From Bacillota bacterium (lineage in GTDB: Bacteria; Bacillota_E; JAJZYS01; JAJYTV01), in contig JAJZVM010000019.1 of assembly GCA_021845645.1 (NCBI GenBank), positions 1-64,000 on the forward strand: a stretch of 64,000 nucleotides of DNA. Direction: 5' to 3'. Made by a program: the position numbers and the translations under genes. The first letter of the stretch is position 1. Each line of letters begins with the position of its first letter. Below are positions 54,946 through 62,971 of the stretch, piece by piece. The notes below the pieces were generated by a model. It saw nothing but the letters and a program-made list of their open reading frames with translations. It was not told where the DNA came from and made no database searches.

Positions 54946-55701
54946 TCAGCCCTGCCGCGATGCGCCTGCCGTGGTCTTCGGCAGCATGGTGGCAGGATTT
55001 ACGGGCTGTCCCGCGCGCTTGATGGAGAAGCCCAGGCGCCCGATGCTGCCGCCGCCCGCTGCCTGAAGGGAACCGATCGTCTCTCCCTGTCCGACCGGGC
55101 TCCCGACCGCGATCTGCGTCGAAGCGAGGCCTGTGTAGGTCGCGATCACGTTCTGCGGTGAACGCACAACCACCGTGAAGCCGCCCGAGGCTTCCCGCTC
55201 CACGGCCTCTACGCTGCCCGGCAGGGCTGCGCGCACCGCCGAGCCGGACTTTGCCTCGATCTCCCAGCCCGTGTGATAGAACCAGTAGCCTCCGGTGGGG
55301 TCGAAGACCCAGCCGTACCCCATGGCGACGCGTCCATGCAGCGGCCAGACCGCGGTGGCCGGCAGGGTGGTGGCCAGCGCCGGAGTGGCTGGCGCGCCCG
55401 CGGAGGTTCGGGGGGCAGGTGGCGCAGCATGCGTCTGAGCCGCCTGGTTCGCGAGGGCCTGCGCGACAGCCGACTTCCGGACGTTGGACAACATGCGCGC
55501 CTGCTCAAGCTGACCCGACGGGCTGAGCGGCGGCGACACTGGTCCCGCCTGCCCGTTCGAAAGAACCGTGACGACCGCGATCAGCGCGACGAGGACCGCG
55601 GCGCTCCAGATCAGGGGCTCGCGGCGGACGGCGGCAACAGCTCTGCGCTGCAGCCGGCCGATGGCGCGATAAGCGTTGCGGAGACGATCGGTCAAGTCCA
55701 A
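54946..55701 (-). CDS. SpoIIQ-like degenerate M23 protein
   Basis: A 251-residue protein with one membrane helix (residues about 32-48), a linker of about 65 residues and a LytM-type domain. The zinc motif is degraded: HxxxD reads HTGWE (His143, Glu147), and the HxH strand reads RLGFSI without His, so it should not cleave peptidoglycan. Bacillus SpoIIQ, the forespore partner of SpoIIIAH, is likewise degenerate. Position next to spoIIID and mbl supports SpoIIQ. The start is unsure: TTG 55701 is the best in-frame choice. Confidence 0.8.
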   Translation of the reverse strand: MDLTDRLRNAYRAIGRLQRRAVAAVRREPLIWSAAVLVALIAVVTVLSNGQAGPVSPPLSPSGQLEQARMLSNVRKSAVAQALANQAAQTHAAPPAPRTSAGAPATPALATTLPATAVWPLHGRVAMGYGWVFDPTGGYWFYHTGWEIEAKSGSAVRAALPGSVEAVEREASGGFTVVVRSPQNVIATYTGLASTQIAVGSPVGQGETIGSLQAAGGGSIGRLGFSIKRAGQPVNPATMLPKTTAGASRQG

Positions 55702-55797
55702 GGCCTGCGCCCGACGATCCGGGCGCCCACCTCCCTTCTGCCCTAGTCTTCACCGACGCGCTCCGAGGCAAACGCAGGCAAGCCCTACACCTTGATC

Positions 55798-55806
55798 TGC
55801 TATATT
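55798..55806 (+). promoter_or_regulatory. extended -10 promoter of the enoyl-CoA hydratase gene
   Basis: TGC-TATATT (55798-55806), 27 nt before the start codon, with no good -35. It matches the TGC-TAnnnT pattern of other promoters in this window. Confidence 0.45.
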
Positions 55807-55833
55807 GACTTCGGCGCATCCGGCTCGGTGTAG

Positions 55834-56625
55834 ATGAGGAGGATGGCGAGGTTGGCTCTATTGCAGGAGCGGCGCGGATCGGTGGCAGTCTTGACGTTCA
55901 ACAGGCCCGAATCGCTCAACGCCCTCAATCAGGAGACCTTGCACGAACTTGAGCAGGCACTCGACGCGATCGAGCACGACGACGCGATCGGCGCCGTCGT
56001 GCTGACGGGCGCCGGCGAGCGCGCATTCGTGGCGGGGGCGGACATCAGTCAGTTTCCCCATCTCGACATCTGGACGGCGGGCAGCTTCGCCGAGCGCACC
56101 CTCGCCCTGTTCCGACGCATCGAAACCTCGCCCAAGCCTTCGATTGTCGCCGTGAACGGGTTCTGCCTCGGCGGCGGCGTGGAACTCTCCTTGAGCTGCG
56201 ACATCAGGCTCGCATCCGAGAACGCTCGCTTCGGCCAGCCGGAGATCAATCTCGGCATCATCCCAGGCTGGGGCGGGACGCAACGCCTGCAGCGCCTGGT
56301 CGGACCCGGTTGGGCCAGGCAGATGATTCTGAGCGGCGAGATGATCGACGCGCAAACGGCGCTGCGCATCGGGCTCGTCAACGAAGTGCTGCCGCAGTCC
56401 GCCCTGCTCGACCGCGCCGTGGCACTCGGAGAGCGCATCGGCGGTCGGGCGCGCAAGGCCGTGGCCTTGGCCAAGCAGGCCATCTTGCGCGGTCACGACA
56501 TGCCGCTGGAGGACGGGCTCAAGTACGAGACGGCGATGTGGCAGCTCGTGTTCGAGACCGAGGACCGCAAGGAAGGCGTAGCGGCCTTCCTCGAGAAGCG
56601 CGAGGCGAAGTTCACGGGGCGCTGA
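55834..56625 (+). CDS. enoyl-CoA hydratase/isomerase (crotonase family)
   Basis: A 263-residue crotonase. Both catalytic glutamates are present: Glu117 in LGGGVELSLSCD and Glu137 in FGQPEINLG. The oxyanion-hole segments AGADIS and GGGVE are intact, so hydration of 2-enoyl-CoA is likely. ATG 55834 and ATG 55843 (with GAGGAGG directly before it) are both possible. It stands alone, with a strong hairpin after it, but lies beside an acyl-CoA ligase operon, which suggests a shared acid-degradation role. Confidence 0.9.
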   Translation: MRRMARLALLQERRGSVAVLTFNRPESLNALNQETLHELEQALDAIEHDDAIGAVVLTGAGERAFVAGADISQFPHLDIWTAGSFAERTLALFRRIETSPKPSIVAVNGFCLGGGVELSLSCDIRLASENARFGQPEINLGIIPGWGGTQRLQRLVGPGWARQMILSGEMIDAQTALRIGLVNEVLPQSALLDRAVALGERIGGRARKAVALAKQAILRGHDMPLEDGLKYETAMWQLVFETEDRKEGVAAFLEKREAKFTGR

Positions 56626-56631
56626 GGAGCC

Positions 56632-56677
56632 AGCGCACTGGGGCGCGCGGCCAGCCGGCCGCGCGCCCCAGTGCGCT
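56632..56677 (+). terminator. 21-bp perfect hairpin after the enoyl-CoA hydratase gene
   Basis: Arms of 21 bp beginning AGCGCACTGGGGCGCGCGG and their exact complement, with loop AGCC, 7 bp after the stop. No T-run follows. Confidence 0.75.
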
Positions 56678-56757
56678 TGTCCGGTGGCTCTGCGCACGGC
56701 CCGCGGCTGTGCCAACCCGGCTCCTGAGAAGGCGATCTGGCACGTTGCACGCGGATG

Positions 56758-56785
56758 TTGACAGAGCAAGACATCGCACTATAGT
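56758..56785 (+). promoter_or_regulatory. strong promoter of the Liv/acyl-CoA operon
   Basis: TTGACA (56758-56763), 16 nt, TATAGT (56780-56785). Near-consensus, about 55 nt before the first gene. Confidence 0.7.
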
Positions 56786-56795
56786 GGTATATGAC

Positions 56796-56815
56796 ACCTG
56801 AATCATGTATCAGGT
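56796..56815. promoter_or_regulatory. palindromic operator downstream of the Liv promoter
   Basis: ACCTGA and TCAGGT flank an 8-nt spacer around the predicted transcription start, a fitting site for the TetR-type regulator encoded in the same operon. Confidence 0.5.
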
Positions 56816-56839
56816 TTCGAGTCGAGAGGAGGGTCCAGT

Positions 56840-58066
56840 TTGCACGCTGCGCGCATCCTCCGGTCTGCTGTCCCGATCGTCCTTGTGGGCCTCCTGACCA
56901 GCACATTCGGCTCCGCGCTGGCCTTGCCGGCACTGGCGGCCGCACCGATCAACATCGGTGTCGTGACCTCGGTCTCCGGTGCCCTGGCCGACTACGGCCA
57001 GCAGGAGCTGCGCGGCCTCAAGCTCGGCATCGCCTACGCGACCCACGGCACCGACATGGTCGACGGGCACAGGATCAATCTGATCGTCCGCGACGACGCC
57101 AGCGACCCTGCCACCGGTGAACAGGCCATGAAGAACCTGATCCTCAGCAACCACGTCGCCATGGTTCAGGGGCCCGCCGACAGTGCCGTCGCGATTCCGA
57201 TGGAGCAGTTGGCGGGCGAGTACAAGGTGCCGCTCATCGTCGACCCCGCGGCGGACGACGACCTTACGACCACCTACCTGAACCCCTACGTCTTCCGCAC
57301 CGCCGTGAACACCTACATGTACGCCAAGGCCTACGCGTCCTACCTCAACTCGCACGGCGGGGCGAAGGGCGTGACATTCTACCAGTTCGCGCCGAACTAC
57401 GTCTTCGGCACCTCAAGCGTCAAGGACTGGGCCGCAGCGCTCAGCTCCGCAGGCGCCACGAACAAGGGCGTCACCTACGCCCCCATCACGACGACCGACT
57501 TCACGAGCTACATCGACCACATTCTCAGCATGAAGCCCCTGCCCAAGGAACTCGTGGTCACCTGGGCCGGTGTCGGCGCCATGACGCTCTTCCAGCAGAT
57601 GGAGCAGGCCGGCCTTTACACGAAGATGAACGTCATCGGCGCGATCGGCGGCTACAACGGCCTGATGGCGCTCGGCAAGGCCGACAACGGCTTCATCGGC
57701 GTCACGGACTACTACTACACGATCCCCCACAACGCAGCCAACAGCTACCTCACCAGCCATTACGAAGACCTCTACAGCAACCCGCCGGACCTGTTCGCAG
57801 GTACCTCGTTCGCCGCCGGCCAGGCGATCGTGCAGGCCCTCGCGAAAGCCAAGAGCACGAACGCCCAGGCAATCACCAAGGCGCTTTCGGGCATGACGAT
57901 CAACGGACCCAAGGGTCAGATCTACATCCGCCCGCAGGACCACCAGGCGATCCAGCCCATGTACGTCGTGAAGCTCGTCTGGAACCAGGGCATCGGCTAC
58001 GCCGCGCCGACGCTGATCGAGACCGTCCCGGCACAGGAGAGCGCTCCGCCGCTGCCCAAGCGATGA
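56840..58066 (+). CDS. Liv-type periplasmic-like substrate-binding protein
   Basis: A 408-residue extracellular receptor (Peripla_BP_6). Residues 1-33 form a signal peptide (ending LPALAAA). The mature domain begins INIGVVTSVSGALADYGQQ and shows the two-lobe pattern with VQGPADSAVAIPM and VTYAPITTTDFTSYI. There is no lipobox Cys, which is unusual for a Gram-positive. TTG 56840 is set by GAGGAGGG just upstream. Such receptors bind branched-chain amino acids, amides or aromatic acids; the following genes point to an organic acid. Confidence 0.87.
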   Translation: MHAARILRSAVPIVLVGLLTSTFGSALALPALAAAPINIGVVTSVSGALADYGQQELRGLKLGIAYATHGTDMVDGHRINLIVRDDASDPATGEQAMKNLILSNHVAMVQGPADSAVAIPMEQLAGEYKVPLIVDPAADDDLTTTYLNPYVFRTAVNTYMYAKAYASYLNSHGGAKGVTFYQFAPNYVFGTSSVKDWAAALSSAGATNKGVTYAPITTTDFTSYIDHILSMKPLPKELVVTWAGVGAMTLFQQMEQAGLYTKMNVIGAIGGYNGLMALGKADNGFIGVTDYYYTIPHNAANSYLTSHYEDLYSNPPDLFAGTSFAAGQAIVQALAKAKSTNAQAITKALSGMTINGPKGQIYIRPQDHQAIQPMYVVKLVWNQGIGYAAPTLIETVPAQESAPPLPKR

Positions 58067-58773
58067 CCTCGCAGCCGGTGCTCGAGGCGAGAGGCGTCTC
58101 CCGTCACTTCCGCGGCGTCGTGGCAGTCGACGGCGTGGACCTCCGCCTCGAGCGCGGCACGATCCACGGGCTGATCGGACCGAACGGCGCCGGCAAGACC
58201 ACCCTGTTCAACCTGCTCACCGGACTCGTGCTGCCTTCACAGGGCACGATCCTCCTCGAGGGGCACGACATCACCCGCTGGAGCGCCGCCCGCCGTGCGC
58301 GCGCCGGCCTCGGCCGGGTCTTCCAGCGTACGCAGCTGTTCGCGACCTTGTCGGTGCGCGAGCACCTGCGCCTGGTAGACCCCAGCCACAGGGGTGGAAC
58401 CTGGATCGATGCGTTCGCGCTCGGGGCGTGGCTCGACCATCTGCCCCGGACCCTGCCGCACGGCGTGGCACGCAAAGTGGAACTCGCATGCGCACTGGCG
58501 GCGAATGCCTCCGTGCTATTGCTCGACGAGCCGGCCGCCGGCCTCACCGAGGAGGAGCGGCAGGACCTCGGCAGGCTGATGCAGCTGGCCTTGCGCCAAG
58601 GCAGGACGCTTCTCCTGGTCGAGCACGACCTCGAATGGGTCGTGGACCTGGCTGACCGCCTGACCGTGCTCGACTTCGGCAAGGTGATCGCGGAGGGGGC
58701 GCCACGTGACGTGGCCGCCTCCCCCTCCGTGCGCCTCGCCTACCTCGGCGAGGAGGAGGCGCAGGACGCTTGA
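58063..58773 (+). CDS. Liv-type ABC ATPase (LivG-like)
   Basis: A 236-residue ATPase: GPNGAGKTTLFNLLTG (Walker A), GLGRVFQRTQLF (Q-loop), VLLLDEPAAGL (Walker B) and VEHDLEWV (H-loop). The signature motif reads LPHGVARKVELA rather than LSYGxQR, a marked departure that may slow or alter ATP use. It is slightly shorter than typical LivG. It overlaps the receptor gene by 4 bp. It should pair with the LivF-like ATPase and the two permeases. Confidence 0.87.
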   Translation: MTSQPVLEARGVSRHFRGVVAVDGVDLRLERGTIHGLIGPNGAGKTTLFNLLTGLVLPSQGTILLEGHDITRWSAARRARAGLGRVFQRTQLFATLSVREHLRLVDPSHRGGTWIDAFALGAWLDHLPRTLPHGVARKVELACALAANASVLLLDEPAAGLTEEERQDLGRLMQLALRQGRTLLLVEHDLEWVVDLADRLTVLDFGKVIAEGAPRDVAASPSVRLAYLGEEEAQDA

Positions 58774-59468
58774 CGCTCGAGCTCAAAGGCGTCCAGGCAA
58801 GGCTGCAGGGCGCCCCTGTGCTGCACGCGGTCGATCTCGCGCTGCAGCGCGGCGAGGTGCTGGCACTGCTGGGACGCAACGGTGCCGGCAAGACGACGAC
58901 CCTGCGGACGATCATGGGCCTGACGGACCTCTCGTCCGGGCAGGTGACGCTCGAGGGCATGAACCTTGGCACCCTCCCCACGTGGCAACGGGCAAGGACC
59001 GGGCTCTACCTCGTCCCGGAGGACGGCGGCGTCTTCCAGGAGCTGACCGTGCTCGAAAACCTCCGGCTGTCCGGGCGCGGCCAGCCGGAGCAGGTGCTGG
59101 GCGCGTTCCCGGAACTCCGCCCCCTCTGGCAGAGGCGGGCGGCACTGCTCTCCGGGGGGGAGCGCAAGATCCTCGCCTTGGCCAGGGCTGCGCTGTCCGG
59201 CAGCCGCTGGCTGCTCATCGACGAGCCCTCGCTCGGCCTCGCCCCTGCCGTGCTGCGCAGGCTTGGGCAGGCGATCCGTGAGATGCGCGCAACCTGCGGC
59301 ATCCTGCTCGTCGAACAGAACCTGCGGTTCGCACAGGCGGTCGCGGACCGCTACGTGCTGATGCAGCGCGGGGCGACCGTCGACCACGGGCAGATCGGTG
59401 ACCTGCGCCAAAGCCCGTTCTTCGCACAGGCCATGAGTTTCGGCAGCAGGGAGGGCGACCCGGCATGA
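58770..59468 (+). CDS. Liv-type ABC ATPase (LivF-like)
   Basis: A 232-residue ATPase with GRNGAGKTTTLRTIMG (Walker A), YLVPEDGGVFQELTV, LSGGERKILALARAAL (signature) and LLIDEPSLGLAP (Walker B), all typical of LivF. The start is TTG 58770, overlapping the previous stop. It energises import together with the LivG-like subunit. Confidence 0.9.
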   Translation: MTLELKGVQARLQGAPVLHAVDLALQRGEVLALLGRNGAGKTTTLRTIMGLTDLSSGQVTLEGMNLGTLPTWQRARTGLYLVPEDGGVFQELTVLENLRLSGRGQPEQVLGAFPELRPLWQRRAALLSGGERKILALARAALSGSRWLLIDEPSLGLAPAVLRRLGQAIREMRATCGILLVEQNLRFAQAVADRYVLMQRGATVDHGQIGDLRQSPFFAQAMSFGSREGDPA

Positions 59469-60340
59469 TCGAGAACGTCGTCCTCGCAGGCATCTCCCTC
59501 GCTGCGTTCTACTTCGTCCTCTCGGCCGGTCTCTCGCTGGTCTTCGGCATCATGGGCGTCCTCAACTTCGCAAGCGCGGGCTACTTCCTGCTGGGCCTCT
59601 ACGCCTCATGGTACCTGCTCGGGCACCACAGCGGCTTCCTCCTCGCGGCCGTGGGCGCGGGAGTGCTGGCTGGAGTCGTGGCCCTGACCGTCGAGTATGT
59701 GCTGCTGCGTCCCCTCTACCGCAATCCAGGAGGCCAGCTGCTGACGACCCTCGGCGTCATGCTCATCCTCTCCGAAGCCGTGAACTGGGTCTTCGGCCCG
59801 CAGATCCAGCAGGAGCCCATGCGCGGCATCCTGGCGGCCACGGTGCCGATCGGCGGGCTGCCGTTCCCTGTCTACCGTATCGTGCTGATCGGCTCGGGGC
59901 TGTTGATCTACGGACTCCTCATCATCCTGCTCAGGGGAACGTCGCTCGGCCTCAGGGTGCGCGCCGGCGTCGAGAGCCAGACGCTCGCAGAGCTCTCGGG
60001 CATTCGCGTGATGCCGCTGCGCAGCCTCGTCTACGCCCTCGGCGGCGTGCTCGCCGGTCTCGCCGGAGCCCTCTACGGCCCGTTCGGCGGCGTCTACCCT
60101 GGCGCAGGAGCCGACACTCTCCTGCTCACCTTCATCGTCGTGGTGATCGGCGGGCTCGGGTCGGTGGGCGGCACACTTGTGGCCAGTCTCGTGATCGGCC
60201 TCGCGGAGGCACTCGTCGGCTTCTACGCGCCGAACCTCGCCCTCACCGTCAACGTTCTCGCCATGATCGTGGTGCTGGTCCTGCGGCCGCAGGGCCTGCT
60301 CGGCCAGGCGCCGGGGAGGCGCGACACCCATGCGGCGTAG
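59465..60340 (+). CDS. Liv-type permease (LivH-like)
   Basis: A 291-residue inner-membrane permease with about eight helices. It has FGIMGVLNFASAGYFLLGLY near the N-terminus and GLRVRAGVESQTLAELSGI, the EAA-like coupling loop, followed by YALGGVLAGLAGALYGP. It overlaps the LivF-like gene by 4 bp and livM by 11 bp. Acts as one half of the pore. Confidence 0.9.
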   Translation: MIENVVLAGISLAAFYFVLSAGLSLVFGIMGVLNFASAGYFLLGLYASWYLLGHHSGFLLAAVGAGVLAGVVALTVEYVLLRPLYRNPGGQLLTTLGVMLILSEAVNWVFGPQIQQEPMRGILAATVPIGGLPFPVYRIVLIGSGLLIYGLLIILLRGTSLGLRVRAGVESQTLAELSGIRVMPLRSLVYALGGVLAGLAGALYGPFGGVYPGAGADTLLLTFIVVVIGGLGSVGGTLVASLVIGLAEALVGFYAPNLALTVNVLAMIVVLVLRPQGLLGQAPGRRDTHAA

Positions 60341-61325
60341 AGGCGTCTTGGTGCCCGTCCTCCTGCTCCTGAGCCTCCTGTTCGTCTTCTGGCCCTGGCT
60401 GGGAGGGAGCCCCTACCTCGTCAACCTCGCCACGGGCGGTGTGATCTGGGGCATCTTCGCCGTCTCCTACGACCTCGTCCTGGGCTGGACCGGCGAGATC
60501 TCGTTCGGCCACGCGCTCTGGTTCGGTGTCGGCATCTACGGCGTCGCGCTGCTCGTCCAAGGGACGCACTGGGACACGATGCTCGCGCTGATGGTCGTGG
60601 CACTCGCCACGATACCGCTGGCCTTCGTCGTGCACCTCGTCAGCCTGCGCCTGCGCGGTGCCTACTTCGCGATGATCACCTTCGCGGTCGCGGAGTTCGC
60701 CTACCTCCTCGTCCAGAACGCGACGTCGCTCACGGGCGGAACCAACGGTCTCACCGGCATCCTCCTGAGTCCCTACCTCTTGTCGCCGAACATCCTCTAC
60801 GCGCTGCCCGCGGCGCTCCTGGTGATCGTCGTCCTCTCGCTGCGGGCCGTGAGCCGGCGTCGCGCCGGCCGCATTGTGCACGCCGTGCGCGACAATCCGA
60901 CGCGCGCAGCGCTGTTCGGCCACAGCGAGGTGCTCGTCAAGGCCCTCACGCTCTCCGCGTCCTCCGCCCTCGCCGCTCTGGCCGGCGGCCTCTACCTCGC
61001 CTATCAGGGCATGGCCTTCCCTGACGCCATGGGCAGCCAGACGAGCTTCACCGTTCTGCTCATGGTCGTGATCGGAGGCGCGGACTCGATCTGGGGCCCC
61101 GCGGTGGCAGGCATCGGCCTCTACCTGCTCGAGAACTCCCTTACCGCCACCACCGCCCACTGGAGTCTCTGGCTCGGGGTCGTCTACGTCCTGGTGGTGC
61201 GCTTCCTGCCGCTGGGGCTGGGCGGCCTGCACGCCAGGGGCCTCTGGCCTTGGCGCCAGCGGGTCGCCATACTGCAAAGGGGGCCGGCGCCGGCCGCCGA
61301 CCAGAACAAGGGGGGCCAAGCTTGA
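60330..61325 (+). CDS. Liv-type permease (LivM-like)
   Basis: A 331-residue permease with nine or ten helices. Family marks are GWTGEISFGHALWFGVGIYG, FAMITFAVAEFAYLL-type segment (YFAMITFAVAEFAYLL) and the coupling loop VRDNPTRAALFGHSEVLVKA. It forms the pore with the LivH-like protein. The TetR gene starts within its stop codon, so the cluster is translated as a chain. Start ATG 60330. Confidence 0.9.
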   Translation: MRRRGVLVPVLLLLSLLFVFWPWLGGSPYLVNLATGGVIWGIFAVSYDLVLGWTGEISFGHALWFGVGIYGVALLVQGTHWDTMLALMVVALATIPLAFVVHLVSLRLRGAYFAMITFAVAEFAYLLVQNATSLTGGTNGLTGILLSPYLLSPNILYALPAALLVIVVLSLRAVSRRRAGRIVHAVRDNPTRAALFGHSEVLVKALTLSASSALAALAGGLYLAYQGMAFPDAMGSQTSFTVLLMVVIGGADSIWGPAVAGIGLYLLENSLTATTAHWSLWLGVVYVLVVRFLPLGLGGLHARGLWPWRQRVAILQRGPAPAADQNKGGQA

Positions 61326-61951
61326 CACGGGAAGCGGGGGCACGCCCCCTACCACAGACCGACCGCGGGCGCGAGACGCGCCAGAAGCTCCTCGACGCCG
61401 CGGAGACCATCTTCGGCAGCATGGGCTTCCACGAGGCCTCGGTGACGCAGATCGTCGTGGCGGCCGGTGTCGGCCAGGGAACGTTCTACCTCTACTTCGG
61501 ACAAAAGCGCGATATCTTCATCGCGCTTGTGGACCACCTCGCCAAGTCCTTGCGCCACAGCCTCGGCGCCGCCATCGCGGGGCTCGAGACCCGCGAGGAC
61601 GTGGAGCGGGCAGGGTTCAAGGCGTTCTTCGCCTTCGTCGCAAGGCACCCGATGCTCTACCGCATCGTGCGCCAGGCGGAGTTCGTCGACGAGGAGGCCT
61701 TCCGTGCCTACTACCGGACCCTGGCACGCGGGTACCGCAGGGGGCTCGAGGCCGCCATGGCGCAAGGCGAGTTCCGTGGCCTGGATGCGGAGGCCTTGAG
61801 CTACGCGCTCATGGGCATCGCGGACTTCGTCGGGATGCGCTATGTGCTCTGGCAGGACCCCGGCACCGTGCCGGCGGATGTCACCGAGGACCTCATGCGC
61901 TTCATCCTCGGCGGGCTGCGCACCCCGGAACCCCAAGGACACGGGTCATGA
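61322..61951 (+). CDS. TetR-family transcriptional regulator
   Basis: A 209-residue regulator. The N-terminal helix-turn-helix (about 20-70) reads RQKLLDAAETIFGSMGFHEA and ASVTQIVVAAGVGQGTFYLYF. The C-terminal helical domain binds a ligand, possibly an acyl-CoA. The start is TTG 61322 overlapping the livM stop, with GGGGGG upstream. Being the sixth gene of the operon, it probably autoregulates through the palindrome at 56796-56815. Confidence 0.87.
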   Translation: MTREAGARPLPQTDRGRETRQKLLDAAETIFGSMGFHEASVTQIVVAAGVGQGTFYLYFGQKRDIFIALVDHLAKSLRHSLGAAIAGLETREDVERAGFKAFFAFVARHPMLYRIVRQAEFVDEEAFRAYYRTLARGYRRGLEAAMAQGEFRGLDAEALSYALMGIADFVGMRYVLWQDPGTVPADVTEDLMRFILGGLRTPEPQGHGS

Positions 61952-62949
61952 CGCCAGTGGCGGGGCTGGTGGCCGTGGCGAGCTACCTGCCCGAAGGTCG
62001 CATGGCGGCAAGGGAGATCGCCGCCGCCACGGGACTGCCCGAGAAGGTCGTCAGCGAGAAGCTCGGCATCGTACGCAAGGTGCGGCCGTCCCAAGGGGAC
62101 CAGCCGCACCGGATGGCTCTCCTGGCCGCCGAGCGGCTCCTGCGAGAACAGGGCGTCGACCCGCTCGACATCGACGTCATCATCTCGATCACCGAGGAGT
62201 ACAAAGAGTACCCCGTGTGGACGACGGGCATCGCGCTGCAGGACGAGATCGGCGCGAAGCACGCCTGGGCCTTCGACCTGGCGCAGCGCTGCGGCACAGG
62301 GGTTCTGGCGCTCAAGCTCGCCGAGAGCCTGATCCGCTCCGACCCGGGCGTCGACACCGTGCTGATCGCCGGCGGCTACCGCAACGTGGACCTGATCGAC
62401 TACCGCAACCCGCGCGTGCGCTTCATGTACAACCTGGCGGCCGGGGGCGGCGCCGCGCTGGTGCGCCGGGGCGGCAGCAATCCGATCCTGGGCGTCGCCA
62501 TCCGCACCGACGGCAGCTTCAGCCGCGATGTCATCGCACCACGCGGCGGCTCGCTCAGTCCGCTCGGCGACTGGCCGCTGCCGTACCTCGACGTGCCGGA
62601 CCCGCAGGGCATGAAGCAGCGCCTAGAGGAGCGGTCGATGCGCAACTTCCTCGAGGTGGTTGACGAGGCCTTGCGCCGCAGCGGTCTTCGGCGGCAGGAC
62701 ATCGGTTATCTGGCCCTCCTGCACATGAAGCGCAGCGCGCACCTCGGCGTGCTGCGGGAACTCGGGCTCAGGGAGGATCAGTCGATCTACCTCGAGGAGT
62801 ACGGCCACATCGGCCAGATCGACCAGATCATCTCGACGGAGCTCGCCTTGCGCGACGGCAAGCTCGAGGACGGCCAGGCGCTCGTCTGGGTGTCGGCAGG
62901 CATCGGCTACGCCTGGGATGCCGCCGTGATGCGCTGGGGCAGGGCCTGA
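61948..62949 (+). CDS. KAS III-like 3-oxoacyl synthase, unusual active site
   Basis: A 333-residue thiolase-fold protein of the FabH/HMG-CoA synthase group. The nucleophile is Cys115 in LAQRCGTGVLAL and the His is in LLHMKRSAHLG. The third catalytic position, normally Asn in a GN motif, reads YGHIGQID, so His replaces Asn. It may condense or transfer acyl-CoA units rather than act in bulk fatty-acid synthesis. It overlaps tetR by 4 bp and lies 22 bp before the acyl-CoA ligase, suggesting one pathway. Confidence 0.8.
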   Translation: MTPVAGLVAVASYLPEGRMAAREIAAATGLPEKVVSEKLGIVRKVRPSQGDQPHRMALLAAERLLREQGVDPLDIDVIISITEEYKEYPVWTTGIALQDEIGAKHAWAFDLAQRCGTGVLALKLAESLIRSDPGVDTVLIAGGYRNVDLIDYRNPRVRFMYNLAAGGGAALVRRGGSNPILGVAIRTDGSFSRDVIAPRGGSLSPLGDWPLPYLDVPDPQGMKQRLEERSMRNFLEVVDEALRRSGLRRQDIGYLALLHMKRSAHLGVLRELGLREDQSIYLEEYGHIGQIDQIISTELALRDGKLEDGQALVWVSAGIGYAWDAAVMRWGRA

Positions 62950-62971
62950 CCTTGCCAAGGAGGTGCAGGGT

